Below, piece after piece: positions 9,971 to 19,060 of a stretch of 64,000 nt of DNA. Both the position numbers and the translations under genes were made by a program. Below the pieces are notes generated by a model. That model was not told where the DNA came from and did not search any database. It saw nothing but the letters and a program-made list of their open reading frames with translations. Position 1 is the stretch's first letter. Each line of letters starts with the position of its first letter. This DNA comes from Gammaproteobacteria bacterium (GTDB taxonomy: Bacteria > Pseudomonadota > Gammaproteobacteria > Steroidobacterales > Woeseiaceae), in assembly GCA_022600955.1 (NCBI GenBank), contig JAHZJK010000010.1:174180-238179 (forward strand). The letters run 5' to 3'.

Positions 9971-10072
9971 GCGTTTTGGCAGCCAAAATAACCAACAAAT
10001 CCAGCCACTTACACAGCCACCAAAGTGGATCGCCTATTTCAGGCGAAATTACGCTGAAAACTGGGCCGCTTT

Positions 10073-11434
10073 CTAGCGCAATCCCGGTGGCATACCACCG
10101 CCCGGCATCCCTCTCAGCATCTTTTTCATGCCGCCCTTTGACATCTTTTTCATCATCTTCTCCATCTGCAGATGCTGCTTCAAGAGCCGGTTTACATCCT
10201 GAATCTGCTGCCCGGCCCCTCTGGCAATACGTTTTTTCCGGGAACCGTTGATGGTCTTGGGAAAACGCCGTTCGCCGGGCGTCATGGAGTTGATTATCGC
10301 AATTTGTCGCCGTATTTTTTGTTCGTTTGCGCCATCCTGCAACGCTGCCGGGTTTACATTGCCAGGTAGCGGCAGCTTTTCGAGCATGGACGCAAGACCA
10401 CCCATGTTCATCATCTGCTCCAGCTGATCCCGCAGGTCCGAAAGGTCAAAACCCTTGCCTTTCTTGAGTTTCTTCGCCAGCTTCTCGGACTTGTCCTTGC
10501 TGACTTTCTGCTCGATCTCTTCAACCAGCGTCAGCACATCGCCCATGCCGAGGATACGGGATGCCACGCGGTCAGGATGGAATGCCTCAAGCGCATCGAC
10601 CTTTTCACCAACACCCATGAATCGGATCGGCTTCCCGGTCACTTCCCTGACCGACAGTGCGACGCCGCCTTTGGCGTCGCCATCGGTCTTCGTCAACACA
10701 ATGCCGGTTAGCGGCAAGCTTTGGTCAAACGCTGAGGCGGCATTGACGGCGTCCTGCCCCGCCATACTGTCAACAACGAAAAGCGTTTCGTGCGGCTCAG
10801 CCTGTGCGTGCACCGCAACAACTTCCTGCATCATGTCGCTATCGACGTGCAAGCGTCCCGCCGTATCCACGATAAGTACATCTGCGTGCGAACGCCGCGC
10901 CTCATCGAGCGCCCGGGAAACGATCTTGACGGGTTTTTGTGTGATTTCACTCGCGCAGTGCAGTGCGCCAACCTCTGCGGCCAGCGTCTGCAGCTGCACA
11001 ATTGCGGCGGGCCGGTGAATATCGACACTAACCAGCATCACCTTTTTCTTGTCCACGTCGATGAGACGCTTGGCGAGTTTTGCCGCCGTTGTTGTCTTGC
11101 CTGCGCCCTGCAAACCAGCCAGCATTATCACGACTGGCGGCTGCGCTTTAAAACTCAGTGGCGCTGATTCACTGCCGAGAATGGTGACCAGTTCCGCGTG
11201 AATGATCTTCACAAGCGCCTGCCCCGGCGTCAGGCTCTTGCCGACCTCCTCGCCCATAGCGCGTTCGCGGATGCGTTCGATAAACGTCTTGACAACAGGC
11301 AATGCAACGTCTGCTTCCAGCAATGCAAGTCGCACCTGGCGCAGCGTATCTTTTATATTGGCTTCGGTGAGCCGGCCCTTGCCCGTCAGGCTACGGGCGG
11401 CATCCGACAAACGGCCGCTTAGATTTTCAAACAT
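10073..11434 (-). CDS. ffh: Signal recognition particle protein Ffh (SRP54)
   Basis: A 453-residue GTPase that binds 4.5S RNA and delivers nascent membrane proteins to FtsY and SecYEG. The N domain comes first (LTEANIKDTLRQVRLALLEADVAL), then the G domain with P-loop GLQGAGKTTTAAKLAKRL, DIHRPAAIVQL, VDTAGRL and TKTDGDAKGG, then the methionine-rich M domain (MGGLASMLEKLPLPG, MEKMMKKMSKGGMKKML). Length is as expected. It follows the phosphodiesterase gene after 10 bases and precedes the rpsP operon. Confidence 0.98.
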   Translation of the reverse strand: MFENLSGRLSDAARSLTGKGRLTEANIKDTLRQVRLALLEADVALPVVKTFIERIRERAMGEEVGKSLTPGQALVKIIHAELVTILGSESAPLSFKAQPPVVIMLAGLQGAGKTTTAAKLAKRLIDVDKKKVMLVSVDIHRPAAIVQLQTLAAEVGALHCASEITQKPVKIVSRALDEARRSHADVLIVDTAGRLHVDSDMMQEVVAVHAQAEPHETLFVVDSMAGQDAVNAASAFDQSLPLTGIVLTKTDGDAKGGVALSVREVTGKPIRFMGVGEKVDALEAFHPDRVASRILGMGDVLTLVEEIEQKVSKDKSEKLAKKLKKGKGFDLSDLRDQLEQMMNMGGLASMLEKLPLPGNVNPAALQDGANEQKIRRQIAIINSMTPGERRFPKTINGSRKKRIARGAGQQIQDVNRLLKQHLQMEKMMKKMSKGGMKKMLRGMPGGGMPPGLR

Positions 11435-11444
11435 GCGACGGATT

Positions 11445-12212
11445 CTAAACCGTCAGCACTGTCCCGCGCGAGAGCATCTGGATATTTTTATCGGGCGCCG
11501 CCTTAACGACCTGCTCGTATATCCGTTCTTCCTCTCCCGGCTTCATGCCGGTCAGCCAGATCTCCGGCTCATGTCGCAGACGCTTCAGGTCTGCTGTCAG
11601 CGTCCTGGGAGTGTAGTGGCCGGCCTTGGCCGCCAGCTCTCCCATTTCGTCGGGAAACGACACTTCGATAACCAACACCTTGAGATCTTCGCAAGCATTC
11701 AGCACCGGCCACAGCGTTTCGTTGGTTTTCGTGTCGCCACTGACGGCAAATGCGCCGCCGGAATTCTGCACCGTGTAGCCAAGTGACGGCACGCTATGCA
11801 TCACGTCAACGGCGTAGAAATCGCGGTTCCCGATAGTGAAAGTGTCGCCCGGGCTGCAGACCTGGTAGCGCATCATCGGTTTCGTTGCGGTCGGCAGTTT
11901 TGCGAAATCCGGCCAGATGACTCCATTGAACAGATGCTCCTGAACCGCTCGCAGCGTTTCCTCACGCGCGTAGACAGTGACCGGCTCCGCCAGATTCTCA
12001 TCGAAAATACGGTCGATTAGCATCGGCAATCCGGCAATGTGATCGAGATGTGCATGCGTCAGAAACACATGGCGAATGGAATCGATATCTTCGAGCGCAA
12101 GGTCACCGGTACCGGTGCCTGCGTCGATAAGTACGTCATTGTCGATCAGAAGCGCGGAAGTCCGCGATCCAGCGCCAATTCCGCCACTGCAACCGAGTAC
12201 GCGAATTCTCAT
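11445..12212 (-). CDS. Metallo-beta-lactamase-fold hydrolase, 3',5'-cyclic-nucleotide phosphodiesterase type
   Basis: A 255-residue metallo-hydrolase. The metal-binding motif THAHLDHIAG lies near residue 53. Further likely ligands are the His of VDVMHSVPSLGY and the Asp of AVSGDTKTN. The N-terminal stretch VLGCSGGIG and the arrangement resemble class II/III cyclic-nucleotide phosphodiesterases and related RNase Z-like proteins. A role in cAMP breakdown is plausible, but the family also contains other phosphodiesterases. It lies 10 bases upstream of ffh on the same strand and is divergent from the CcsA-like gene, with 76 bases between. Confidence 0.75.
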   Translation of the reverse strand: MRIRVLGCSGGIGAGSRTSALLIDNDVLIDAGTGTGDLALEDIDSIRHVFLTHAHLDHIAGLPMLIDRIFDENLAEPVTVYAREETLRAVQEHLFNGVIWPDFAKLPTATKPMMRYQVCSPGDTFTIGNRDFYAVDVMHSVPSLGYTVQNSGGAFAVSGDTKTNETLWPVLNACEDLKVLVIEVSFPDEMGELAAKAGHYTPRTLTADLKRLRHEPEIWLTGMKPGEEERIYEQVVKAAPDKNIQMLSRGTVLTV

Positions 12213-12288
12213 TAGGAGGGTTCTCTTAAACTACGCCATATGGGATGATTCAGGGCACCCAAAGTAGGTTAGTCACCATTGGCTTTCT

Positions 12289-13095
12289 GTGTCTGATATC
12301 ACAATTTTTTTGCTGTACATTTTGGCCGCTGCCGCATTCGGAAGCTCGCGCCTGCCGCGCTTTGACCACCAGTCACGTCCGCTTTTTCTCGCTGCCTCAA
12401 TTCTTGTTGCGATCGGCATCACACTGCATAGCCAGACCTTGTATGCGCAAATGCTGGCTGCAAACGGGCTCAACCTTTCGCTCGGCAATGCCGCGTCCTT
12501 GATCGGACTGGAGCTGGCGCTCATCGGTCTGATCGCAGCTGTCCAACCTCCGCTGCGTGGTATCAGTGCGGGCCTCTTGATTCTTGGCGCTCTCGCCGCG
12601 TCACTGACAGGCCTTGAAACAGCACCAGAATCCGTCGCGGCACTCGCGTGGCAGATTCGTCTGCATGTACTCGTCTCACTCATGTCCTACGGCCTTCTTA
12701 CCGTAGGCGCGATCGTCGCGGTTTACGCGCTGATTCAGGAGCGCCGTCTGCGCGCAGGCCGCCTGTCCACTTTCAGCCACTTGTTCGCACCGCTTGAGAC
12801 AACAGAGAAGTTGTTGTTTGCAATTGCAGCGGCCGGCTTCGCGGGACTGGCGATAGCGATCCTCTCTGGGCTCACTTTTGTTGAAGACTTGTTCGCACAA
12901 CACCTGGTGCACAAGACGACCTTTTCCCTGTTGGCGTTTTGCGTGTTTGGCGCATTGCTGGCCGGACGCTTTTTTAAGGGCTGGCGAGGTGCGGGCGCAA
13001 TTCGATTGTATCTCGGTGGTTTCTTGCTGCTTTGCCTCGCCTATTTCGGCACACGAGTCATTCTGGAACAGTTTCTTGGCCGCAGCTGGGGTTGA
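12289..13095 (+). CDS. CcsA/YpjD-family cytochrome c assembly-like membrane protein
   Basis: A 268-residue protein with about eight predicted membrane helices, matching the inner-membrane YpjD/CcsA family found beside ffh in many gammaproteobacteria. The family-type histidines appear in RLHVLVSLMSYGLLTVGA and in QHLVHKTTFSLLAF. CcsA relatives handle haem during cytochrome c maturation, but YpjD itself has no proven role. The start is GTG (12289). It is followed 75 bases later by the CorC-like gene, an arrangement also known from E. coli (ypjD-yfjD). Confidence 0.82.
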   Translation: MSDITIFLLYILAAAAFGSSRLPRFDHQSRPLFLAASILVAIGITLHSQTLYAQMLAANGLNLSLGNAASLIGLELALIGLIAAVQPPLRGISAGLLILGALAASLTGLETAPESVAALAWQIRLHVLVSLMSYGLLTVGAIVAVYALIQERRLRAGRLSTFSHLFAPLETTEKLLFAIAAAGFAGLAIAILSGLTFVEDLFAQHLVHKTTFSLLAFCVFGALLAGRFFKGWRGAGAIRLYLGGFLLLCLAYFGTRVILEQFLGRSWG

Positions 13096-13170
13096 GACAC
13101 GTGTTCTTGACAGTCCGTGAGGCGGCTGTTGAACTGGCAGCGTACTCAATAATCAGGAGGTGCCCTTCTT

Positions 13171-14454
13171 TTGGGCGATGACATTCCACTGGCAGGTCTG
13201 ATCGGCTTGCTCGTAGTGCTGCTTGTGCTTTCCGCGTTCTTCTCCGGCTCGGAAACGGCTCTTATGAGCCTCAACCGCTACCAACTCCGCCACAAGGCGC
13301 GCGAAGGTCACCGCGGTGCAAAGCTGGCAGACAACCTCCTCCAGCGGCCCGACCGACTTATCGGTCTGATACTGCTTGGCAATAACCTGGTTAACTTCGC
13401 TGCTGCTTCCCTCGTTACGCTGGTCGCCAAAGATCTCGGTGGCAACCTTGCTGTCGCACTCGCAACCGGTGCTTTCACACTGACTGTCATAATTTTCGCC
13501 GAAGCCGCGCCCAAGACGCTCGCCGCCCTGCATCCTGAACGGCTCGCATTCCCCGCAGCGATGGTCTATTACCCATTATTGAAGATCACCTATCCCATCG
13601 TGTGGATGACGAACGTTGCTTCCAATGGCGTGCTGTACCTGTTTGGCGTACGCAGCGGCAAGAATGATCTACAGTCGTTAACGCGCGAGGAATTGCGCAC
13701 TGTCGTGCATGAGGCAGGAGCCCGGATTTCTTCACGTTACAGGGAAATGCTGATCAGCATCCTGGATCTTGAGAAGGTCACTGTCGACGATGTCATGGTG
13801 CCGCACAACGAAATTATCGGTATCGACCTGGATGACGAGGATGCAGAAATTGAGGGAGTTATCGCGAACAGTGAGCATACTCGCCTGCCTGTGTATCGCG
13901 ACTCAATTGACGACGTCGTCGGCGTTTTGCATCTACGCCAGCTGGCCAACATGGCAGAACGCAGCATCAATAAGGACTGCATACAAAAGCTTCTTTCCGA
14001 ACCGTATTTTGTACCGGAAGGCACACCATTGAGCACGCAGCTGGTGCAATTTCAACGTCGACGCGAACGCATCGCACTGGTCGTTGACGAGTACGGCGAC
14101 ATTCAGGGCATCGTAACGCTGGAAGACATTCTCGAGGAAATCGTCGGCGAGTTCACTACGGATCCAGCCGATGAAGACGACGATGTCGTTGAAGAAATTG
14201 GCGACACATTCATGGTCGATGCGACCGCAAACATTCGCGAGCTTAACCGCTCGCAGGAATGGGAATTGCCCACGGACGGACCAAAGACATTGAACGGTCT
14301 GATAGTCGAGTTACTCGAGACCATTCCGCAACCCTCTACGTGTCTCAAGATCAATGGCTACCCGATCGAAATCATCGAAACTGATGACAACCGTATCCGC
14401 ACAGTAAGAGTTGGTGCCCGGGAACCCCAGGCTAATACAGGCGACGACGACTAG
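13171..14454 (+). CDS. CNNM/CorB-type transporter with CBS and CorC domains (HlyC/CorC family)
   Basis: A 427-residue membrane protein. Order: N-terminal DUF21/CNNM membrane domain with about four helices (residues 5-190, including FFSGSETALMSLNRYQLRHK), a pair of CBS domains (about 205-330, VDDVMVPHNEIIGIDLDD, LVVDEYGDIQGIVTLEDILE), then the C-terminal CorC_HlyC domain (GDTFMVDATANIRELN). CorB/CNNM proteins move magnesium or protect against cobalt. The start is TTG at 13171, supported by an AGGAGG 10 bases upstream. Its stop shares CTAG 14451-14454 with radA. Confidence 0.9.
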   Translation: MGDDIPLAGLIGLLVVLLVLSAFFSGSETALMSLNRYQLRHKAREGHRGAKLADNLLQRPDRLIGLILLGNNLVNFAAASLVTLVAKDLGGNLAVALATGAFTLTVIIFAEAAPKTLAALHPERLAFPAAMVYYPLLKITYPIVWMTNVASNGVLYLFGVRSGKNDLQSLTREELRTVVHEAGARISSRYREMLISILDLEKVTVDDVMVPHNEIIGIDLDDEDAEIEGVIANSEHTRLPVYRDSIDDVVGVLHLRQLANMAERSINKDCIQKLLSEPYFVPEGTPLSTQLVQFQRRRERIALVVDEYGDIQGIVTLEDILEEIVGEFTTDPADEDDDVVEEIGDTFMVDATANIRELNRSQEWELPTDGPKTLNGLIVELLETIPQPSTCLKINGYPIEIIETDDNRIRTVRVGAREPQANTGDDD

Positions 14455-15788
14455 AATGCTTCGTCAAGCGCCTCGCTTAACCGGCGCACACCAATAACCT
14501 CAATGCCTGCGGGCGTTTTCTTCGGTACGTTACCGCGTGGCACGATCGCTTTGGTGAATCCCTGCTTGGCCGCCGCTTTAATTCTCTCACCGCCGAACCG
14601 GACCGGACGGATCTCCCCCGCAAGACCTATCTCACCAAAGCAAACCAGTCTTTCAGGTGCCGCACGGTCTCGAAAACTCGACACGATCGCAAGTAAGGTT
14701 GGCAAGTCTACTGCGGTCTCGGCGATACGCAGCCCGCCCACAACATTTACAAATACGTCTTCATCGGTCACCGATAGCGAGCCGTGCCGCTGTAACACCG
14801 CCAGCAACAGAGCAAGCCGATTCTGATCGACCCCCTGCGCCAGCCGCTTTGCATAATTGCTGTTGCTGTCGGCAACGAGTGCCTGGATTTCCACAAGCAA
14901 CGGCCGACTTCCTTCCCATGCAACAGAAACTACGCTGCCGGGCTCATCGGTTGACTCGCGTGACAGAAATATCGCCGATGGGTTGCTGACTTCCAGAAAC
15001 CCGGATTCGGTCATCGCAAACACACCCATCTCCCCGCTCGCACCGAAGCGATTCTTGACGGAACGAATCATTGAGTAACGACTGCCTGGATCACTTTCAA
15101 AATACAAGACAGTGTCCACCATGTGCTCGACAACACGGGGTCCTGCTATCGCGCCTTCCTTGGTCACGTGACCAATGACAAATACGGCGACTTCGTTTTG
15201 TTTTGCGAATTGCACTATTCGGCCAACGCCCTCGCGAAGCTGCGCCACAGACCCTGGCGCTGACGGCAATTGTTCATTGGTCATGGTTTGTATGGAATCA
15301 ATAATCAACACGCGCGCCCGGCACTTGGTTGCCTCCGCAAGAATATTGCCGAGCGATGTATCGGACAGCAGGTTCATCGCCGCGGCATCAAGCCCCAAAC
15401 GCAGCGAGCGTTGACCAATCTGGCGCAAGGACTCCTCGCCTGTTGCGTAACAGACCGGTACCTGTTTCATGAGGCTCGCTGAAACCTGTTGCAATAGTGT
15501 CGACTTGCCGACGCCAGGGTCGCCGCCCAACAAGACTACTGCGCCAGGCACCAGACCTCCGCCAAGCACGCGATCAAACTCGCCGAAACCTGTCGGCGTA
15601 CGGTGCTCGATATCACCTGGCAAATCATCGAGTGTCGTCGCCGACGCTGAGGATGCTTTCGCCGCGGGCACCGCAATATGCGTTTCGGAGAGCGTGTTCC
15701 AGGATGCGCAATCAGGGCACTGCCCGGCCCACTTGACGCTGTGCGCACCGCACTCACTGCAAACATAGGCAATTTTGGCTTTTGCCAC
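14451..15788 (-). CDS. radA: DNA repair protein RadA
   Basis: A 445-residue RecA-like ATPase that helps process and migrate recombination intermediates. The N-terminal zinc finger is CSECG...CPDC (residues 8-28), the Walker A is LLGGDPGVGKSTLLQQ, the RadA-specific motif is VKNRFGASGEMG, and the C-terminal Lon-like domain contains GLAGEIRPVRFGGERIKAA. I place the start at GTG 15788 (VAKAKIAYVCSECG), which matches the family N-terminus and has an AGAGGA upstream. A longer frame reaches 15920, but its extra residues look non-coding. The stop overlaps the CorC-like gene. Confidence 0.95.
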   Translation of the reverse strand: MAKAKIAYVCSECGAHSVKWAGQCPDCASWNTLSETHIAVPAAKASSASATTLDDLPGDIEHRTPTGFGEFDRVLGGGLVPGAVVLLGGDPGVGKSTLLQQVSASLMKQVPVCYATGEESLRQIGQRSLRLGLDAAAMNLLSDTSLGNILAEATKCRARVLIIDSIQTMTNEQLPSAPGSVAQLREGVGRIVQFAKQNEVAVFVIGHVTKEGAIAGPRVVEHMVDTVLYFESDPGSRYSMIRSVKNRFGASGEMGVFAMTESGFLEVSNPSAIFLSRESTDEPGSVVSVAWEGSRPLLVEIQALVADSNSNYAKRLAQGVDQNRLALLLAVLQRHGSLSVTDEDVFVNVVGGLRIAETAVDLPTLLAIVSSFRDRAAPERLVCFGEIGLAGEIRPVRFGGERIKAAAKQGFTKAIVPRGNVPKKTPAGIEVIGVRRLSEALDEAF

Positions 15789-16074
15789 GGCGAAATCCTC
15801 TGGGTTTCCGTATTTGGGATGCAAATCGCGCGCAAAGCGTGCCTGCGCACCAACACTAAAACTATAAGTTATTGTTTTATATGATCTATTGCCGATTGCC
15901 CAGCGATATTGCGAGACCAACGACCGTATTATTGTTAAATTCGCGGAAATCTGCGAAACGCAATGATAGCAAAGCTTTCAGGACCCTTATTACATAAAAA
16001 ATGCCAACCCTATCTCATTAACAATGTTGTCATTTATCTATAATTTTGCCCTTAAAACAGGGACATGACCGATT

Positions 16075-18162
16075 TTGGACAAGGCCAAACAACAAAAACG
16101 CAACAGAATTATTGCGCTCTCATTTGTGAGCGTTTTGTTGTTGTTGGTCTATGGGCCTCTGGCCCAGTGGTTTGTCTCTGCCGATCGCCTGGTCTACGAC
16201 CAGATCGCGGCCGGGCTTCCCGGCAAAGCACTCGACAATGCTTACATCATTAGTATCGACCCGCAGCGCTCCGATAAAGATGCCCTGCTCGACACCTACG
16301 GTGAGGTGCTGATGCTGATGCAGCACTATGGTGCCGCCCGAGTAGTTCTTTCAAACCCTCCGGAGCTTCCCGAGAACCAGGCGTTGCCGGATTGGAGCAA
16401 CTTGCTGAGCTCATCGCTGCCGGTTTTCGTGCCGACACGTCACCGCTTCGCCAGTGTCGCAACCCGCGACGGATTCGTTAGCATTATCGCAGACAGTGAT
16501 GGTGTACTCCGAAGCTCGAATCTCTGGCAGCTCAATAGTGGTCTGATGTCGCCATCACTGCCGCTTGCGGTAGCGTTCGAGTCATCCGGGACCGGTTCTG
16601 GCAGTGCACTGCTGGGAGCAGACGATGCAATCTACTTTTCAAACTTTACGGATTTGCCTCGCATAGCTGTAGAGAACCTGCGACATGACGAAGTCAGAAA
16701 AGCGCTGCGCGGCGCAACGGTGTTTATTGATTCAGATCCGGCGCTCGTTAGCGCCGCCGCGATGTTGCCTTCCGGTCAGTTCGTAACGACGTCGGAGATC
16801 ACAGCCGCGCTGCTCGCTGATATTGAGAATGGCCGCACAATATCCAAGCCGAGCAGCTTCCAGGCACTGGAGTACCTGATCCCGGCGTTGCTGGCGATCG
16901 TCGCCGTTCTGTTCCTGCCAGACCGCAACCGGCGCGAAATCGCCGTCATGACTATTTCGGTTGTTGTCGCCCTGTTGCTTAGCGAAGCCTTGCTGATGCT
17001 CGGCCTTGGCATCCGGATTGATCTCGGGCGCTCCATACTGATATTCGTCGGCGTTGCCATCCTCAGCGCCTGGCTGGTTGTCGATGTCAAAAAGGTCTCC
17101 GGTGATGCTTTCAAGAAGGGCTCGGACTTTCTTACAGCCGGCCGACTGGAACCCGCATTTGCGGAATTTCGTCGCTGCAATCCATCTGAAACCGTCGCCT
17201 CGGTAATGTACAAATTGTCGCTCGCGTTTGAGCAACAAGCGAAACCAGAACGTGCCGAAGCCGTGCTTGAGTGGATGAAACGCACTCAGGGAACGGTGAA
17301 GGCAGCTGAACACACCGGCAAGAAACCGGCTGGCGTGCCGCAGCGCCTGGGACGCTACGTTATCGAGCGCCGGGTTGGTCGTGGCGCGATGGGTGCCGTC
17401 TACCTCGCGAAAGACCCCAGAATTAATCGTCCCGTTGCTCTGAAGGCCATTCCAATTGAGAAGGAGTTTGAGGACGAGGAACTCAAGGAAGCGCGGCTAC
17501 GATTCTATCGTGAAGCCGAGTCCGCGGGGCGCCTTACCCACCCGAACATCATTACCGTATTCGACGCTGGCGAAGACAAAGGGCTAGCCTATATTGCAAT
17601 GGAATACGTACCCGGCATTCCGCTGCGGGATTTCACGGACGCCAATCGATTGCTGGCGCCCAAACGGGCCCTCGAACTCGCCGCCGCGACCGCCGAGGGA
17701 CTCGACTACGCCCATAATCAGGGCGTCATCCATCGCGATATCAAGCCGGCCAACCTGCTCTACAACCCGAAGGATGGCTCTATCAAGATCTCGGATTTCG
17801 GCGTCGCCCGGATGACAGACAACAACAAGACGAAAACCGGCATCGTGCTCGGTACGCCGATGTACATGTCACCCGAACAGCTCAGTGCCGAAGACCTGAC
17901 CGGGCTCTCGGACTTATTTTCACTTGGTGTTACTCTATACGAGCTATTGGTTGGCGAGGTGCCGTTCAAAGCATCTAATATTGCAGTTTTAATGACAAAA
18001 ATAACGACCGAAGACCCAACGCCAATAGCATCGCGGCGCGCCGGCATACCACCCAGTGTTGATGCCGTGCTTGCGAAAGCATTGGCTAAACGTCCCCAAG
18101 ATCGCTTTTCCTGCGGTACCGAAATGGCCATCGCACTACGGAACTGCGCTCGTGTCTCCTGA
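16075..18162 (+). CDS. Membrane Ser/Thr protein kinase with CHASE2-like sensor domain
   Basis: A 695-residue kinase. A first membrane helix (about 11-33) is followed by a CHASE2-like extracytoplasmic domain (about 35-255), then three helices (about 262-345), a cytoplasmic linker with TPR-like character, and a Hanks-type kinase domain (about 424-690). Kinase motifs are complete: glycine loop VGRGAMGAVYLAKD, Lys in PVALKAI, catalytic loop IHRDIKPANLLY, DFG in ISDFGVARM and MSPEQ. The start is TTG, giving MDKAKQQKRNR just before the first helix; an ATG ten bases earlier is out of frame. PP2C phosphatase and FHA genes follow, so the three probably form one phosphorylation circuit. The sensed signal is unknown. 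Confidence 0.88.
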   Translation: MDKAKQQKRNRIIALSFVSVLLLLVYGPLAQWFVSADRLVYDQIAAGLPGKALDNAYIISIDPQRSDKDALLDTYGEVLMLMQHYGAARVVLSNPPELPENQALPDWSNLLSSSLPVFVPTRHRFASVATRDGFVSIIADSDGVLRSSNLWQLNSGLMSPSLPLAVAFESSGTGSGSALLGADDAIYFSNFTDLPRIAVENLRHDEVRKALRGATVFIDSDPALVSAAAMLPSGQFVTTSEITAALLADIENGRTISKPSSFQALEYLIPALLAIVAVLFLPDRNRREIAVMTISVVVALLLSEALLMLGLGIRIDLGRSILIFVGVAILSAWLVVDVKKVSGDAFKKGSDFLTAGRLEPAFAEFRRCNPSETVASVMYKLSLAFEQQAKPERAEAVLEWMKRTQGTVKAAEHTGKKPAGVPQRLGRYVIERRVGRGAMGAVYLAKDPRINRPVALKAIPIEKEFEDEELKEARLRFYREAESAGRLTHPNIITVFDAGEDKGLAYIAMEYVPGIPLRDFTDANRLLAPKRALELAAATAEGLDYAHNQGVIHRDIKPANLLYNPKDGSIKISDFGVARMTDNNKTKTGIVLGTPMYMSPEQLSAEDLTGLSDLFSLGVTLYELLVGEVPFKASNIAVLMTKITTEDPTPIASRRAGIPPSVDAVLAKALAKRPQDRFSCGTEMAIALRNCARVS

Positions 18163-18186
18163 AGCAAAAGAGCGATAAAGAAAAGA

Positions 18187-19020
18187 TTGATGACCACCCT
18201 GCGCGGAAAAATTGATTTCGGAGAACTCACGGACACTGGGCGTGTCCGCGAACACAACGAAGACGCGATCGGCTCGATTGGCGACATCGGTCTGATGGTG
18301 CTTGCTGATGGAATGGGCGGTTACAACGCTGGCGAAGTTGCAAGTGGAATTGCTGTCGAAATCGTCACCAAACTGGCCGCTGAAGGTGCCGACCGCGAGG
18401 AACGCAATGAAATTGACCCTCACAGCGGAATGATGCGTCAGTCAATCGTGTTACGCGACGCGGTCTATCGAGCCAACAAGATCATCTACCAGACGGCGCA
18501 GAGCCAGACCAATTGCGAGGGCATGGGCACGACAATCGTGGCCTGCATGTTCTACGACGATAAGGTTTCAATTGCCCATGTTGGCGATTCTCGGGCCTAT
18601 CGGCTGCGAGGCGGGCAACTCCAGCAGGTAACGCTCGACCACTCCCTGTTGCAGGAGCTGGTGGATCGCGGCTTCTATTCTGCGGAGGAAGCCCAGCGCT
18701 CGACCAATCGTAATTATGTGACCCGCGCGCTCGGTGTTGAACCCACCGTAGAGGTCGAGGTTCACGAGTATGAGGTACTCCCGGACGACATCTATTTATT
18801 GTGCTCCGATGGCCTGTGCGACATGGTCGAGGATGACGATATTCACTTAACTATCAGTACTTTTAATGATAGTCTTGACGTCGTTGGTCAACAGCTGGTG
18901 GACTTGGCTAATGACCATGGTGGGCGTGACAATATATCAGTGATGCTTGCACAGGTTAAGGAAGCCTTCCCGGCAAAAAGGGGCCTGTTGGCAAAGATTG
19001 CTGGACTATTTCGTTCCTAG
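18187..19020 (+). CDS. PP2C-family Ser/Thr protein phosphatase (PrpC/Stp type)
   Basis: A 277-residue soluble phosphatase with all metal-binding motifs of bacterial PP2C: TGRVREHNEDAIG near residue 19, LADGMGGYNAGEVAS near 38, GMGTTIVAC, AHVGDSRAYRLRGGQL, VTRALGV, YLLCSDGLCDM and GGRDNIS. It is expected to reverse phosphorylation by the kinase encoded 24 bases upstream. The FHA gene follows 40 bases downstream on the same strand. Same strand, short gaps and matching chemistry support an operon. Confidence 0.93.
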   Translation: MMTTLRGKIDFGELTDTGRVREHNEDAIGSIGDIGLMVLADGMGGYNAGEVASGIAVEIVTKLAAEGADREERNEIDPHSGMMRQSIVLRDAVYRANKIIYQTAQSQTNCEGMGTTIVACMFYDDKVSIAHVGDSRAYRLRGGQLQQVTLDHSLLQELVDRGFYSAEEAQRSTNRNYVTRALGVEPTVEVEVHEYEVLPDDIYLLCSDGLCDMVEDDDIHLTISTFNDSLDVVGQQLVDLANDHGGRDNISVMLAQVKEAFPAKRGLLAKIAGLFRS

Positions 19021-19060
19021 GCGATGAGCCAGGAAAGCATGGAACCAAGAGCGAGAAATC

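Noticed and set aside
10009..10072. Rho-independent terminator after ffh
   Set aside because: Small stems are present (CGCCT/AGGCG, CCAC/GTGG), but no T run follows, so the call is not supported.
16039..16044. TATAAT upstream of the kinase gene
   Set aside because: A perfect -10 hexamer, but no acceptable -35 box at 16-18 bases; the area is AT-rich and this may be chance.
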